From Campylobacter sp. CNRCH_2014_0184h (GTDB taxonomy: Bacteria > Campylobacterota > Campylobacteria > Campylobacterales > Campylobacteraceae): a stretch of 64,000 bases of DNA. Positions 35,294 to 46,340 of the stretch are shown piece by piece (positions within the stretch are counted from its first letter, which is position 1; the number at the start of each line of letters is the position of its first letter). The DNA lies in the NCBI RefSeq assembly GCF_025772985.1, contig NZ_JAKMTB010000002.1, positions 1 through 64,000 of the forward strand, read 5' to 3'. The notes under the pieces were generated by a model. It had not been told where the DNA came from. It ran no database searches and was given only the letters and a program-made list of their open reading frames with translations. Made by a program: the position numbers and the translations under genes.

Positions 35294-36961
35294 TTATGAA
35301 AGTTGATCTTTGATAATATCACCTAAAGTTACTTTATCATTATCATTGATTTCATTTAACGCTTCTCTTTCTTTCATTCTTGCAAGACTTTTTACGCTTA
35401 AACGAATTCTATTTTTCTTTTCATCAATGAAAACAATTAAAGCTTCTATTGTATCGCCTACTTTTAAACTTGAAAAATCAATATTACCCAAATCTTCTTT
35501 GTGAATTAGTGCATCAACGCCCTCTTCAAGCTCAACAAAAACTCCAAAATCCTTAATATCTCTAATTTTTCCTGAGATAATATCATTTACTTGGTGTTTT
35601 TGTGCATAAACCTGCACAGGACTTTTTTGCAATTCTTTAGTGCTTAAAGAAATTTTTTGATTTTCTTTGTCAAGCTTGATGATTTTAACTTCTATAACAT
35701 CACCAACTTTATACATATCTTTGCATTTATCGTTTCTATTCCATGAAGCGTCTTCATTATGCAATAAACCTTCTAAGTTTGCAATTTTTACAAAGGCACC
35801 AAAATTAGTCACAGAAGTAACACTACCTTTTACCACATCACCTACTTTATGTGATTTTAAAAACTCATCAAAAGGTTTTGCTAATAAATTTTTTAAAGAA
35901 ACTCTAAGTCTTCTTTCTTTAGCATTAATCTCAATTACTTCCACATCAAGCTCTTGGCCTTCACTAATATAATCTTTTGGATTTTTAGCATTTTTATCCC
36001 AAGAAATTTCACTTATATGTAAAAATCCTTCTATATCATTTCCCAAATCAACAAAAGCACCATATGGCTCTATATTTGAAACTGTAACCTTAATAGTGTC
36101 ACCAACCTCTAAACCATCTTTAATTTCATCCCAAGGATCAGGCATAGCAAGTTTGATAGATAAAGAAAGATGTTTTTTATCTTTATCATATTTAATCACT
36201 TTTACAGGAACCTTATCACCCTCATTATATAATGAACTAGGATTTACCGGTCCTTTATAAGAAATTTCACTATAGTGAACCAAACCATCAACACCGCCTA
36301 CATCAACAAACATACCATAGGTGGTGATTTTTTTAACAATACCTTCTATGATTTCTTCTTGATTTAACACATTTGAGATAATCTCTTTGCGTTTTTTTCT
36401 TTCTTCATCTACTATTTTTTTTCTAGAAACTACTATACTTTGAGCTTCTTTATCAATTTTGATGATTTTAACTTTGAAAGTTTTATTGATGATGTTATTT
36501 GAATCTTTAAAGCTACTTTGTGATTTTGGCAAGAAAAATTCTACTCCATTTTCATCCACAGCTACAAAACCGCCTCTATTTTTACCAATGATTTTTACAT
36601 CAATCATACTTTCATCATCTTTATAATTATCAATAAATTCTTTAACTTTTTGCTTTCTTAAAGCTTTTTTATGAGAAAGTAAAGATCTGCCACCGCGAGA
36701 ACCCACTATAGCAACTTCTAATGTATCGCCTTCTTTGAAGATAAATTCGCCTTTGTCGTTTTGAATTTCTTCTATTGCCAAAATACCTTCTGATTTTTGC
36801 CCTACATTTACAAATACTTCATCGCCTTTAATCGCGACAATTATACCCTGTGTAGTTGCCTCCTCATCAGACTTGAAAGATTCCTCGAGCATTTGCTCAA
36901 AATCTTCTTCTATAATAATATCCTCTAGTCTGTTTTGAACTTTTTTGTTCACCTCGCTCAT
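35294..36961 (-). CDS. rpsA: 30S ribosomal protein S1
   Basis: A 555-residue S1 with six S1 RNA-binding repeats. They are spaced by about 85 residues, and repeats 3-6 are clearest (for example GMFVDVGGVDGLVH, GAFVDLGNDIEGFLH, GAFVKIANLEGLLH, GVFVELEEGVDALIH). It brings mRNA to the 30S subunit. AAGGA lies six bases before the ATG, and the gene has its own predicted promoter after ispH. The acidic N-terminus EEDFEQMLEESFKSDEE is the ribosome-binding region type. Confidence 0.98.
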   Translation of the reverse strand: MSEVNKKVQNRLEDIIIEEDFEQMLEESFKSDEEATTQGIIVAIKGDEVFVNVGQKSEGILAIEEIQNDKGEFIFKEGDTLEVAIVGSRGGRSLLSHKKALRKQKVKEFIDNYKDDESMIDVKIIGKNRGGFVAVDENGVEFFLPKSQSSFKDSNNIINKTFKVKIIKIDKEAQSIVVSRKKIVDEERKKRKEIISNVLNQEEIIEGIVKKITTYGMFVDVGGVDGLVHYSEISYKGPVNPSSLYNEGDKVPVKVIKYDKDKKHLSLSIKLAMPDPWDEIKDGLEVGDTIKVTVSNIEPYGAFVDLGNDIEGFLHISEISWDKNAKNPKDYISEGQELDVEVIEINAKERRLRVSLKNLLAKPFDEFLKSHKVGDVVKGSVTSVTNFGAFVKIANLEGLLHNEDASWNRNDKCKDMYKVGDVIEVKIIKLDKENQKISLSTKELQKSPVQVYAQKHQVNDIISGKIRDIKDFGVFVELEEGVDALIHKEDLGNIDFSSLKVGDTIEALIVFIDEKKNRIRLSVKSLARMKEREALNEINDNDKVTLGDIIKDQLS

Positions 36962-36992
36962 CGTGGTCCTTTGTTTTAAATTTTAATTCTTG

Positions 36993-36998
36993 ATTATA
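36993..36998 (-). promoter_or_regulatory. Predicted -10 box of rpsA
   Basis: TATAAT on the minus strand is about 32 bases before the rpsA ATG, in the 55-base gap after ispH. It gives S1 its own transcript, in addition to readthrough. Confidence 0.55.
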
Positions 36999-37016
36999 GT
37001 ATTGTTTTCTTTAAAC

Positions 37017-37853
37017 TTAGTTAATTTTGGTGTATTCTTTGATTTTTTCCAAAACCAAGTCAATTACCCAATCCGGTGTAGAAGCACCTGCGCTAATACC
37101 GCATTTTTCTTTGCCACTAAACCATTCTTTTTGAATTTCCTTTTCATTTTCGATTAAATAGCTATCCTCGCAGTAATTTTTTGCTATTAAAAAAAGTTGC
37201 TTAGTATTAGCTGAATTTTTTCCTCCAACTATTATCATTACATCACTTTTTTTAGCAAGTTCATTGATTGCTTCTTGATTTTTAAAAGTCGCATCACATA
37301 TGGTATTAAAAACGCGCACTTCCTTAACCCTAAGCATTAAAAAATTCACAATTTCCATAAATTTTTCTATCTTTTTTGTAGTTTGTGATACTACTGCGAT
37401 TTTAGAAGGTAATTTAATATCAAATAATTCTTTTTCATCAAGAACCACATAAGCTTTAGTGCTTACATAACTTCTAACCCCTTTTACTTCAGGATGATTT
37501 TCATCTCCAAAAATCACAACTTCATAACCTTCATTGCTCATTTGCTCACAAATTTTTTGAGGTTTAGTTACAAAAGGACAAGTTGCATCAAAAATTTCTA
37601 TATCTTTTTGCTTTAATTTTTCTAAATCTTGCTTTGTAATACCATGGGTTCTAATGATAGCTTTTTTTTCTGTGCTTAATTCATTAATATCATTTAATGT
37701 TTTAACATTATAATTTTTCCAAAGTCTTGTGATTTCTTCATTATTATGGATTAAAGGGCCTATGGTGGCTGCATCTTTAATCTGTTCAGCCTTCTTAATA
37801 GCTCTTTTTACCCCAAAACAAAATCCATAGCTTTTTGCTAGTTCAATCTCCAA
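37017..37853 (-). CDS. ispH: 4-hydroxy-3-methylbut-2-enyl diphosphate reductase IspH
   Basis: A 278-residue IspH (LytB), the last MEP pathway enzyme. The Fe-S cluster cysteines are in GFCFGVKRA, FDATCPFV and FNTICDATF. Typical motifs HNNEE, RTHG and SAGASTP are present. The start is TTG, with GGAG six bases upstream. It overlaps the end of aroA by 11 bases. ispG lies elsewhere in the window. Confidence 0.97.
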   Translation of the reverse strand: MEIELAKSYGFCFGVKRAIKKAEQIKDAATIGPLIHNNEEITRLWKNYNVKTLNDINELSTEKKAIIRTHGITKQDLEKLKQKDIEIFDATCPFVTKPQKICEQMSNEGYEVVIFGDENHPEVKGVRSYVSTKAYVVLDEKELFDIKLPSKIAVVSQTTKKIEKFMEIVNFLMLRVKEVRVFNTICDATFKNQEAINELAKKSDVMIIVGGKNSANTKQLFLIAKNYCEDSYLIENEKEIQKEWFSGKEKCGISAGASTPDWVIDLVLEKIKEYTKIN

Positions 37854-39129
37854 ATTTAGCTCCTATTTGCTTTAAAATCTCAATAAAATTTGGAAAAGAA
37901 GTTTTAATGCATTCACTATCATCTACTTCCATTCCACATCTTAAACCTAAAATTAAAAAACTCATCGCAATTCTATGATCTCCAAAGCTTTCTATTTTAG
38001 CACTTTTAACTTCGCCACCTTCTACTTCAAAACCATCTTCTAATTCTTTTACTTTTATGCCACATTTTTGCAAATTTAATACAATTGATTTGATTCTATC
38101 ACTTTCTTTTACGCGTAATTCTTTAGCATTTTTTATAATGCTTTTTCCTTTTGCACAAGCAAAAGCTATGGCCAAAGCTGGAATTTCATCAATCAGCCAT
38201 GCGATATTTTCACTCACACTTACTGCCTTTAAAGGCGCACTTTCAACATAAATTTCTCCAATACTTTCAAAATCTTCATTGGTAATATTATAGGTGATCT
38301 TTGCACCCATTTTTTCTAAAATTTTAAAGGCTTCAATACGTGTTTTATTTAACAAAACATTTTTTAAAACTACTTTTGAATGAGGTAAAATACAAGCAGC
38401 TAAGGCAAAGTAAAAGGCCGATGATGGATCATTTGGTACACATACTTCAAATGCTTTTAATTTTTCTTTTAAAGGATTGATTTTGATAAAAGTTTTTTCC
38501 TCATTTAAATATTCAATACAAGCTCCCATTTTATTAAGTATAATCTCACTATGATCTCTTGAAAGCTCAATTTCTTTAAAATAACTTTCTTTTTTGGCAA
38601 ATAAAGCTGCTAAGATTAAAGCTGATTTTACCTGAGCTGAAGCAATATTACTACTAAAATCAAAACCATCCAACTTAGCTCCTTGTATACAAATAGGCGC
38701 TAAATTTGCATTAGCTCTTCCATAAATTTTAGCTCCTAAACTCATCAAAGGCTCACTTACACGTCTCATCGGCCTAGCATTTAAATAACAATCCCCGCTG
38801 AGTGCAAAAAATTCATCTTCAATAGCGCTTAAAAGACCTATTAAAAGTCTCATAGCTGTACCTGAATTGCCACAATCTAAAACACAATTTGGAGATTTTA
38901 TATATTTTGGAGCTTTTATGCAAATTAATTCATCATTTTCTTCAACCTCAGCTCCCAAGGCTTGAATGATTGCTAAAGTATGTAAAGTATCTTGGGCTTT
39001 TAAATAATTTTTAATTTTGCAAGTTCCTTGGGTAAGCAAAGAAAAGATAGCAAAGCGATGAGATATAGACTTATCAGAAGCTATATCTTCAAGCTCTGCT
39101 GTAAAAGAACTAATAGGACTGATTTTCAT
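37843..39129 (-). CDS. aroA: 3-phosphoshikimate 1-carboxyvinyltransferase (EPSP synthase)
   Basis: A 428-residue EPSP synthase of the shikimate pathway. Motifs seen are DKSISHR near residue 18, LDCGNSGTAMRLL, the acidic NDPSSAFYFALAA and the C-terminal ESDRIKS followed by GDHRIAMSF. In the glycine-rich PEP site the Gly-Asn-Ser-Gly-Thr-Ala order is normal. The start overlaps the pheT stop as ATGA, and it is followed by ispH in the pheS-pheT-aroA-ispH operon, the same order as in C. jejuni. Confidence 0.98.
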   Translation of the reverse strand: MKISPISSFTAELEDIASDKSISHRFAIFSLLTQGTCKIKNYLKAQDTLHTLAIIQALGAEVEENDELICIKAPKYIKSPNCVLDCGNSGTAMRLLIGLLSAIEDEFFALSGDCYLNARPMRRVSEPLMSLGAKIYGRANANLAPICIQGAKLDGFDFSSNIASAQVKSALILAALFAKKESYFKEIELSRDHSEIILNKMGACIEYLNEEKTFIKINPLKEKLKAFEVCVPNDPSSAFYFALAACILPHSKVVLKNVLLNKTRIEAFKILEKMGAKITYNITNEDFESIGEIYVESAPLKAVSVSENIAWLIDEIPALAIAFACAKGKSIIKNAKELRVKESDRIKSIVLNLQKCGIKVKELEDGFEVEGGEVKSAKIESFGDHRIAMSFLILGLRCGMEVDDSECIKTSFPNFIEILKQIGAKFGD

Positions 39130-41456
39130 CGAAGTTTTAAACCATACTCATCATCTAAAGCTTTGATGATTTTATCAATATATTCAAGGATAATATTATC
39201 TTCTAAGGTTTTTTCAAAATCTCTAAATACTAAATTAATAGTCAAGCTATAAAAATCGCCTAAATTCTCATCTGTATATAAATCTACCACTCTAAAACTT
39301 TCTAATCTTTCAATATCTAATTTAGCAATAGTGTGTTTGATTTTTTCATATTCAAAACCCTTAGGTATAACTATACTTAAATCCCTGCTCATAGATGGAA
39401 ATTTAGAATAAGCTTTAGCGGTTTTAAAGTCTTGTTTTAAGCCCTCTAAATCAAGCTCACAAATATAAGTTTTAACCAGATCTCTTTTATTTTCTATACT
39501 TAAATGCACTCTACCTACAAAACCTATACGTTTACCGTTTTTATATACATTTGCTTGCTCATATGGGCTTAAAAATGCATATTCTGATTTTTGCAAACTA
39601 AAATCACCTATAATGCTTTTTAATTCTGCTAAAAAAGTATAAAAATCTACCAAAACAGGCTTAGCCTTATTTGTGATTTTAGCTTCTTCTTTGTAGCCAC
39701 TAAAGATCATTGCAAATTTAGCATGCTCGTTTGAAAACTCATCAAAAACACTACCACATTCAAAAAGTTTGATTTTCTTTTTTGAATTTCTTAGATTAAA
39801 ACTTGCTGCATTTAAAAGATGATTTATCAAAGTGCTTCTTAAAGTATTAAGCTCATTGGTGATAGGATTAATGAGTTTGTTTTTAATACATTTAAATCCT
39901 AATTGACTTAATTCTTCTTCATTATCTAAAACATAATGCACACTTTCAAAATACCCATTACTACTTGCTTTTAATCTTAAATTTTTAAGCTCTTGATAAT
40001 CAAAATATACTTGATTTAGGCGATTTTTTTCTTTAAATTCTAAAGCTTTTGATGGGATATTATCAATGCCAATAATTCTTACTATTTCTTCACTAATATC
40101 AGCTATATTTGCTATATCACTGCGATGAAGTGGGATTTTGATATTAAATTGCTCATCATTTACCACACTTATTTCAAAGCCTAGTTTTTTAAGAATTTTT
40201 ACTAAATTATTTTTATCTATAGGCATACCAATGATTTTATCAATCTCTGCACCAAAAATACCAATAATATTTGCTTCATTTTCTTTAAAAACTTGTTGAC
40301 TTCCTGAAAAAACACTCATTGCGTTGATTTTTAAGCACTCATTAAATAAATACTCCATTCCCAAAGAAAGCTTAGGCTCACTACCTCTTAAAGAACGATA
40401 TATAGTATCATTTTTCTTTTTACAAAAGGCTATTGCATTTGCTATAGTTTGAGGATGAGTATAGCTTGCTTCTATAATGATGATTTTACTTTCATCATTG
40501 ATTTTAAATTTATCTTCTTGCTCTATACCCGCTAAAGCAATCAACTCATCTTTATAATAAACTCCATATTCTCCATGTTCTTGAGTTTTAATTTCTAAAA
40601 CAATCTTTTCATCGATTTGACATTCTTTGCAAAGCTTATGAAAATCATAAGCACAAAAAATCACCCCGCTTGCATGAGTTGCATAAGTTAAAAGATTTTC
40701 TATGTTATTATTTTTATATGCTTCAATCAAGGCAAGGCGAATTTGTATCGTAATATTTAGCTTAAATTCTTCTTTAATCTCTAATGCTTTATAAGCAAAA
40801 AAGCCTTCAACATCACTCTGATTTTTAACACTTAGTATTCTTCCTATACCTACGCTATTTTCGCTTTCTTTTAAAGGATTTAATTCTTTTAAATTTAAGT
40901 CAAGTGCTGCGCTTAAATCTCTAGCAACACCATATAAGCTCAAGCAATCTCCGCGATTTGGAGTAAGTTCTATTTCAATTAATTCATCATTAAAAAGTTC
41001 ATAATCATTTAAAGCTTTTCCTAGAACTAATTCTCCCATGCTTTCATCTAAAACCATAATGCCTTCATTGCTTTTTCCAAAACCAAGCTCACTAGAAGAG
41101 CAAATCATACCCATAGATTCAACCCCTCTAAGTTTTGCAGGTTTTATCTCAAGTCCATTTGGAAGCACTGCACCCACTAAAGATACGGCTACAAATTGAT
41201 CTTTATTAACATTTTTTGCACCACAAACAATTTGTAAAATTTCATTCCCAACATCTACTTTGCAAATATTCAATTTATCTGAATTTTCATGTTTAACTTT
41301 TTCTAAAACCTTACCTATTACAACTTTTTTGGGAGCTTTAACACTTTTGAAACTATCAACTTCTAATCCTATAGAATTTAAAGTATTTACTATAGTTTGC
41401 GTTGATATTTCACTTAAATCAATCCATTCATTTAACCAATTTCTACTAATAATCAT
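39126..41456 (-). CDS. pheT: Phenylalanine-tRNA ligase beta subunit
   Basis: A 776-residue PheT. It has an N-terminal tRNA-binding (EMAP-like) domain (about 40-150, with LNICKVDVG and IVCGAKNV), then the B3/B4 editing domain, the B5 domain and a C-terminal ferredoxin-fold anticodon-binding domain (about 685-776, [13 protein letters not shown]). It pairs with PheS to charge tRNA-Phe. It overlaps pheS and aroA by four bases each (ATGA). Length is normal. Confidence 0.98.
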   Translation of the reverse strand: MIISRNWLNEWIDLSEISTQTIVNTLNSIGLEVDSFKSVKAPKKVVIGKVLEKVKHENSDKLNICKVDVGNEILQIVCGAKNVNKDQFVAVSLVGAVLPNGLEIKPAKLRGVESMGMICSSSELGFGKSNEGIMVLDESMGELVLGKALNDYELFNDELIEIELTPNRGDCLSLYGVARDLSAALDLNLKELNPLKESENSVGIGRILSVKNQSDVEGFFAYKALEIKEEFKLNITIQIRLALIEAYKNNNIENLLTYATHASGVIFCAYDFHKLCKECQIDEKIVLEIKTQEHGEYGVYYKDELIALAGIEQEDKFKINDESKIIIIEASYTHPQTIANAIAFCKKKNDTIYRSLRGSEPKLSLGMEYLFNECLKINAMSVFSGSQQVFKENEANIIGIFGAEIDKIIGMPIDKNNLVKILKKLGFEISVVNDEQFNIKIPLHRSDIANIADISEEIVRIIGIDNIPSKALEFKEKNRLNQVYFDYQELKNLRLKASSNGYFESVHYVLDNEEELSQLGFKCIKNKLINPITNELNTLRSTLINHLLNAASFNLRNSKKKIKLFECGSVFDEFSNEHAKFAMIFSGYKEEAKITNKAKPVLVDFYTFLAELKSIIGDFSLQKSEYAFLSPYEQANVYKNGKRIGFVGRVHLSIENKRDLVKTYICELDLEGLKQDFKTAKAYSKFPSMSRDLSIVIPKGFEYEKIKHTIAKLDIERLESFRVVDLYTDENLGDFYSLTINLVFRDFEKTLEDNIILEYIDKIIKALDDEYGLKLR

Positions 41457-42445
41457 CTAAATTGCTCCAATAATCTTAAATCACCTTCAAACATAGAACG
41501 CAAATCAGGAATTTTATGTAAAAGCATAGCAAAACGCTCCACACCCAAACCAAAAGCATAGCCACTTACATTTTTATAACCAACAAATTTATAAACATTA
41601 GGATCAACAACACCGCATCCTAAAACTTCAAGCCATCCTGTTTGCTTACAAACCCTACATCCACAACCTTTACAAAACACACAAGAAATATCTACTTCAG
41701 CAGATGGCTCTGTAAAAGGAAAAAAGCTAGGTCTAAAACGCACTTTTACATCACCAAACATATGTTTTAAAAAATGTTCTAGCATATCTTTTAAATTTGC
41801 AAAATTTACCTTATCGCCCTCTTCTACCACAAGTCCTTCCACTTGATGAAACATAGGTGTATGGGTAATATCAAAGTCTCTTCTAAAAACTGCACCTGGT
41901 GCTATCATTCTAATAGGTGGTTTTTGAGATAGCATAGTTCTAATTTGAACTGGAGAAGTTTGGGATCTAAGCAAGGTTTTATCTTCAAAATAAAAAGTAT
42001 CTTGCATATCTCTTGCGGGATGATTTTGTGGTAAATTTAATGCTTCAAAATTATGAAAATCATCCTCAATCAAAGGCCCTTTTTCTATGCTGAAATTTAA
42101 AGCTGTAAAATATTCTATGATTTTATCCATAGTTTGCATGATTGGGTGCAAAGCACCTGCATTTGAAGTTTCATCAAAAAAGCTAAAATCTTGCACATCT
42201 TGTTTCATTTTTTCATTTAAAGCTTTTTCTTCCAATTCTTTTAATTTTACTTGATAAGCTTCATTAAATTCATCTCTTGCTTTATTTAAACCATTAGCAA
42301 ATTCTTTTTTTTCTTCACCTTGCAAATCTTTTAACTTTGCAAATTCCAAAGTCAAAATACCTTTTTTTCCTAAAACACTTACTTTTATATTTTCAAGTTC
42401 TGCTAAAGTACTTGCAGAAGCAATTTTTTCTATCATATCTTGCAA
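41453..42445 (-). CDS. pheS: Phenylalanine-tRNA ligase alpha subunit
   Basis: A 330-residue PheS with an N-terminal coiled-coil arm (about 1-85) and the class II synthetase core. Motif 2 is [13 protein letters not shown] and motif 3 is [13 protein letters not shown] cysteine cluster [16 protein letters not shown] lies between them. I favour a TTG start at 42445, because GGAG stands six bases before it. The TTG at 42457 (giving 334 residues) has no Shine-Dalgarno, and the ATG at 42436 is 15 bases from GGAG. It heads the pheS-pheT-aroA-ispH operon. Confidence 0.96.
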   Translation of the reverse strand: MQDMIEKIASASTLAELENIKVSVLGKKGILTLEFAKLKDLQGEEKKEFANGLNKARDEFNEAYQVKLKELEEKALNEKMKQDVQDFSFFDETSNAGALHPIMQTMDKIIEYFTALNFSIEKGPLIEDDFHNFEALNLPQNHPARDMQDTFYFEDKTLLRSQTSPVQIRTMLSQKPPIRMIAPGAVFRRDFDITHTPMFHQVEGLVVEEGDKVNFANLKDMLEHFLKHMFGDVKVRFRPSFFPFTEPSAEVDISCVFCKGCGCRVCKQTGWLEVLGCGVVDPNVYKFVGYKNVSGYAFGLGVERFAMLLHKIPDLRSMFEGDLRLLEQFR

Positions 42446-42483
42446 TTTTAGCTCCAACTAAATTTTTTTTAAACATTCTAATG

Positions 42484-42489
42484 TAAAAT
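42484..42489 (+). promoter_or_regulatory. Predicted -10 box of the HIT gene
   Basis: TAAAAT, preceded by TAATG, lies about 40 bases before the ATG, in the gap between divergent pheS and the HIT gene. Confidence 0.4.
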
Positions 42490-42529
42490 TATTTAAAATT
42501 AGCAAAAATAACAAAAAAAGGACTATTAA

Positions 42530-42895
42530 ATGAGAGAAAAAACCGTATTTGAACTAATCATAGAAGGAAAAATCCCTGCTAATAAAGTTTTAGAAAGTGA
42601 AAAATTTTTAGCTTTTCATGATATTAATCCTAAAGCACCTATTCATATTTTAATCATTCCAAAAGAGCATTTTGAAAACTTTCAAGAATTAAGACCTGAA
42701 TTAATGGGAGAAATGACACAATTTATCCAAGAATTAGCTACTCTTTTAGGACTTGATAAAAGTGGGTATAGATTAATCACAAATTGTGGAAAAAATAGCG
42801 GACAAGAAGTTTTTCATTTGCATTTTCATATGTTAGGTGGATTTGAGCTTCCAAAAAATAAAGAAACCCAAATCAATCCTGAATCACTATTCTAA
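42530..42895 (+). CDS. hinT: HIT-family purine nucleotide hydrolase (HinT-like)
   Basis: A 121-residue HIT protein. The signature HxHxHxx is FHLHFHMLGG, with the catalytic His triad. The IPANKVLESEKFLAFHDINPKAP opening fits HinT and not a Fhit or galactose transferase. It hydrolyses adenosine phosphoramidates and acyl-adenylates. AAGGA lies upstream of the ATG. It is a single gene that ends 17 bases before the convergent pckA, with a shared hairpin. Confidence 0.95.
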   Translation: MREKTVFELIIEGKIPANKVLESEKFLAFHDINPKAPIHILIIPKEHFENFQELRPELMGEMTQFIQELATLLGLDKSGYRLITNCGKNSGQEVFHLHFHMLGGFELPKNKETQINPESLF

Positions 42896-42916
42896 AAAGG
42901 GCTTAACTCTTTTTAG
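42892..42916. terminator. Bidirectional terminator between hinT and pckA
   Basis: A ten-pair stem (CTAAAAAGGG against CTCTTTTTAG, with one G-T pair) encloses CTTAA. It spans the stop codons of both genes, and a T-run forms part of the stem. Confidence 0.7.
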
Positions 42917-44487
42917 ATAGCAGGACCAGCTAATTTAAATTCTGCTCCTTCTTTTACATCTTCATAGCGTTTGAAATTTTCTATAAACATTTTCGCAAGC
43001 TTTAATTTAGTTTCTTCATAAGCTTTTTTATCTTCCCAAGTATTAACAGGGTTTAATAACTTACTTTCTACACCTGCTAATTCTTTTGGAACTGCAAGAT
43101 TAAATAAATCATAGTTTTCAAACTCACAATTTTGTATGCTACCATCTAAAATCGCATTAATGCAAGCTCTAGTAGCTTTAATACTCATTCTTTTACCTAC
43201 ACCATAAGCTCCACCGCTCCAACCGGTATTTACCAAATAAACATTCACATTATGCTTGCTGATTTTTTCGCCCAAAAGTTTTGCATAAACAGTTGGATGT
43301 AATGGTAAAAATACTTCCCCAAAACAAGCCGAAAAAGTCGCAACGGGCTCAGTAATACCTCTTTCAGTTCCTGCTACTTTAGCAGTATAACCACTTAGAA
43401 AATAATACATTGCTTGTTCTTTACTAAGTTTACTAACCGGAGGTAAAACGCCAAAAGCATCCGCTGAAAGGAAAATGATATTACTAGGATGACCTGCGCT
43501 AAGACTTGGCTCGTGATTTAAAATATGTTCTATCGGATAAGAAACTCTAGTATTTTCAGTTTTAGAACCATCATTGAAATCAACACTTAAATCATCTTTT
43601 AAAACTACATTTTCTAAAAGTGCATTTTGCTTTATAGCTCCATAAATTTCTGGCTCACTTTGAGGGTCAAGGTTAATACATTTTGCATAACAACCTCCTT
43701 CAAAATTAAACACACCCTCATCATCCCAACCATGCTCATCATCGCCTATTAATTTTCTTTTTGGATCGGTTGAAAGAGTAGTTTTACCTGTACCGCTAAG
43801 TCCAAAGAAAAGCGCCACATCACCTTTTTCTCCAACATTAGCACTACAATGCATAGGAAGTTTATTTTCTAGCGGAAGCCAGTAATTCATCATAGAAAAA
43901 ATTCCTTTTTTCATCTCTCCGCCATACCAAGTCCCACCAATTACTGCTATATTTTTTTCTATGTTAAAAATGACAAAAACTTCTGAATTTAAACCATCTT
44001 TTTCATAGTCTTCATTCACACATTTGCAAGCATTATACACCACAAAATCAGGTTTAAACTCACCAAGCTCTTCTTCTTTTGGACGAATAAACATATTTTT
44101 TACAAAATGCGCTTGCCAAGCAATTTGTGTTACAAAACGCACAGCTTTGCGACTTTTTAACGAAGCACCACAATATGCATCTTGGATATAAATGTCACTA
44201 TTACTAAGCTGCTTTTTAGCTTTTGCTAAAAGTTTTTCAAATAATTCCTCACTAATAGGTTGGTTAATCTTACCCCAAGCAATATATTTTTGTGAAGGAT
44301 CTTGTTTTACAAAATATTTATCCTTAGGGCTTCTTCCGGTAAAAATTCCCGTATCCACACTAAAGGTACCATTTTTAGTACATACACCTTCATTGTTATT
44401 TTTTTCATGTTTTAAAAGCTCATCATAACTAAGATTATGAAAAACTTGCCCGATATTTTCTAAACCTAAATTTTCTAAACCTATCAT
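42913..44487 (-). CDS. pckA: Phosphoenolpyruvate carboxykinase (ATP)
   Basis: A 524-residue ATP-type PEPCK. Kinase-1 (P-loop) is [12 protein letters not shown] and kinase-2 is [15 protein letters not shown]. The substrate region [10 protein letters not shown] and the PEPCK signature [13 protein letters not shown] are present. It converts oxaloacetate to PEP, the gluconeogenic entry for an organism that cannot use most sugars. AGGAGG lies before the ATG. It follows pycB by 10 bases, so the two C3/C4 interconversion enzymes are made together. Confidence 0.98.
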   Translation of the reverse strand: MIGLENLGLENIGQVFHNLSYDELLKHEKNNNEGVCTKNGTFSVDTGIFTGRSPKDKYFVKQDPSQKYIAWGKINQPISEELFEKLLAKAKKQLSNSDIYIQDAYCGASLKSRKAVRFVTQIAWQAHFVKNMFIRPKEEELGEFKPDFVVYNACKCVNEDYEKDGLNSEVFVIFNIEKNIAVIGGTWYGGEMKKGIFSMMNYWLPLENKLPMHCSANVGEKGDVALFFGLSGTGKTTLSTDPKRKLIGDDEHGWDDEGVFNFEGGCYAKCINLDPQSEPEIYGAIKQNALLENVVLKDDLSVDFNDGSKTENTRVSYPIEHILNHEPSLSAGHPSNIIFLSADAFGVLPPVSKLSKEQAMYYFLSGYTAKVAGTERGITEPVATFSACFGEVFLPLHPTVYAKLLGEKISKHNVNVYLVNTGWSGGAYGVGKRMSIKATRACINAILDGSIQNCEFENYDLFNLAVPKELAGVESKLLNPVNTWEDKKAYEETKLKLAKMFIENFKRYEDVKEGAEFKLAGPAI

Positions 44488-44497
44488 TTTTGCCTCC

Positions 44498-46282
44498 TTA
44501 TTTATAAGTCATTAAAACCTGGCCTTCACTTACACTCTCACCAGCATTTATTAAAAGTTCTGCAATTTCTCCATCTTTACTTGCACTAACTTCAATCTCC
44601 ATTTTCATAGCTTCAAGCACAGCTACAACTTGACCTGCTTTAACACTGTCATTTTCTTTTACTAAAATTTTAAATACATTTGCATTCATACTCGCAACGA
44701 TGGCATTAGCACTATCATCTACTTGTGCCTTTTTCACTTCTGTTTTGTCTGAATTTACCTTGACAGCACTTTTAACATTAACATCTCTATCAAAACCTGC
44801 ACTTACTTCCACATGATATTTATTACCATTAACTGAAACGGTAAATTGATTTTCATTGATAAGACTTGGTTTTAATTTGCTATTTTTTCTAACATTAACC
44901 TTAGCTTCACCTTTTAAGAAAGCTATACCTTTTTCTTTACAAGCTGCAACGATAAAAATATTTTCTTCACTTGTTTCTAAATTTTCTTTTTCCAATAAGT
45001 TTTTAATATAAGCTATACTTTTACTCTCATCTGCATCAGCGATATCTGTAGCTAATTTTGTAGTTGGTTCTAATTTTAATTGCTCGCTTGCAAGCTTAAT
45101 TACTTCAGGATCTGGAGCAACGGGAGTTTTTCCAAAATATCCTAAAACCATTTTTCCATATCCATCTGCTATTTTTTTCCAAGGTCCAAACATTACATTA
45201 TTAAAAGCTTGTTGAAAATAAAATTGCGATACAGGAGTAACCGAAGTACCATAACCACCTTTTTCTACCACTTCTTGCATGGCTTTTATAACTTGAGGAA
45301 ATTTATCTAAAATATTATTATCTCTCATCATTTGTGTATTAGCAGTTAATGCTCCACCTGGCATAGGTGAAAAAGGTATTAAAGGATTTACCGCTGTTGC
45401 TTCAGGTGGTAGAAAATAATCTTTTAAACAATCTTTTAACACTTCTTCATATTTTAAAATTTTTTCTTCATCCAAACCAAGATCAAAATTGCTTCCCTTT
45501 AAAGCATGAAGCATGGTTAAAATATCAGGTTGGCTTGTACCACCACTAACAGGAGCAGCAGCCAAATCTATACCATCAACACCTGCTTCTAAAGCCGCTA
45601 AATAGCATGCTATGCTTACCCCTGCAGTTTCATGCGTATGTAACCTTATATGCATATTTTCAGGTAAGTTTTTTCTAGCCATTTTAATAACTTCATAAAT
45701 TTTATTTGGATTTGAAGTTCCACTTGCGTCTTTAAAACAAATACTATCAAAAGGAATTTGTGCTTGTAGGATTTCTTTTAAAATTCTTTCATAAAAAGGT
45801 ACATCATGCGCGCCTTTACATTTTGGAGGTAAATCCATTAAAGTAATAGTGATTTCATGTTTTAAACCATGTTTAACTATGCATTCTCCACTAAATTTCA
45901 AATTATTTACATCATTTAATGCATCAAAATTTCTTATGGTAGTTGTACCATGTTTTGCAAACATTTTTGCATGTAAATCAATAATTTCTTTACTACCTGT
46001 ATCAAGTGCTACAGTATTAACCCCTCTTGCAAGGGTTTGTAAATTTGCTTCTTTTCCAACGATGGCTCTAAATTTATCCATCATTTCAAAGGCATTTTCA
46101 TTTAAATAAAAAAATAAGCTTTGAAACCTAGCTCCACCGCCAAATTCAAAATGCTTAATATCTGCTTCTTTAGCTGCTTCTAGGGCAGGAAAAAAGTCAT
46201 TCATCAAAACTCTAGCACCATAAACAGATTGAAAACCATCTCTAAATGTGGTATCCATCACATCAATTAATTTTTTAGCCAT
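44498..46282 (-). CDS. pycB: Pyruvate carboxylase subunit B (biotin-containing)
   Basis: A 594-residue protein with an N-terminal HMGL-like carboxyltransferase barrel ([15 protein letters not shown] near the start), a PYC_OADA domain and a C-terminal biotinyl domain. The biotin acceptor is Lys560 in [10 protein letters not shown]. In Campylobacter this acts with PycA to make oxaloacetate. Oxaloacetate decarboxylase alpha has the same domains, but no beta or gamma subunits are nearby. AAGGAA precedes the ATG. It forms an operon with pckA, as in C. jejuni Cj0933c-0932c. Confidence 0.96.
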   Translation of the reverse strand: MAKKLIDVMDTTFRDGFQSVYGARVLMNDFFPALEAAKEADIKHFEFGGGARFQSLFFYLNENAFEMMDKFRAIVGKEANLQTLARGVNTVALDTGSKEIIDLHAKMFAKHGTTTIRNFDALNDVNNLKFSGECIVKHGLKHEITITLMDLPPKCKGAHDVPFYERILKEILQAQIPFDSICFKDASGTSNPNKIYEVIKMARKNLPENMHIRLHTHETAGVSIACYLAALEAGVDGIDLAAAPVSGGTSQPDILTMLHALKGSNFDLGLDEEKILKYEEVLKDCLKDYFLPPEATAVNPLIPFSPMPGGALTANTQMMRDNNILDKFPQVIKAMQEVVEKGGYGTSVTPVSQFYFQQAFNNVMFGPWKKIADGYGKMVLGYFGKTPVAPDPEVIKLASEQLKLEPTTKLATDIADADESKSIAYIKNLLEKENLETSEENIFIVAACKEKGIAFLKGEAKVNVRKNSKLKPSLINENQFTVSVNGNKYHVEVSAGFDRDVNVKSAVKVNSDKTEVKKAQVDDSANAIVASMNANVFKILVKENDSVKAGQVVAVLEAMKMEIEVSASKDGEIAELLINAGESVSEGQVLMTYK

Positions 46283-46310
46283 AATTTTTCCTTATTTTTG
46301 CATCTTTGCA

Positions 46311-46316
46311 ATTATA
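46311..46316 (-). promoter_or_regulatory. Predicted -10 box of pycB-pckA
   Basis: TATAAT on the minus strand lies about 29 bases before the pycB ATG, in the 58-base gap after the symporter genes. Confidence 0.5.
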
Positions 46317-46340
46317 ACCTTACTTTCTTAAAAAATAAAT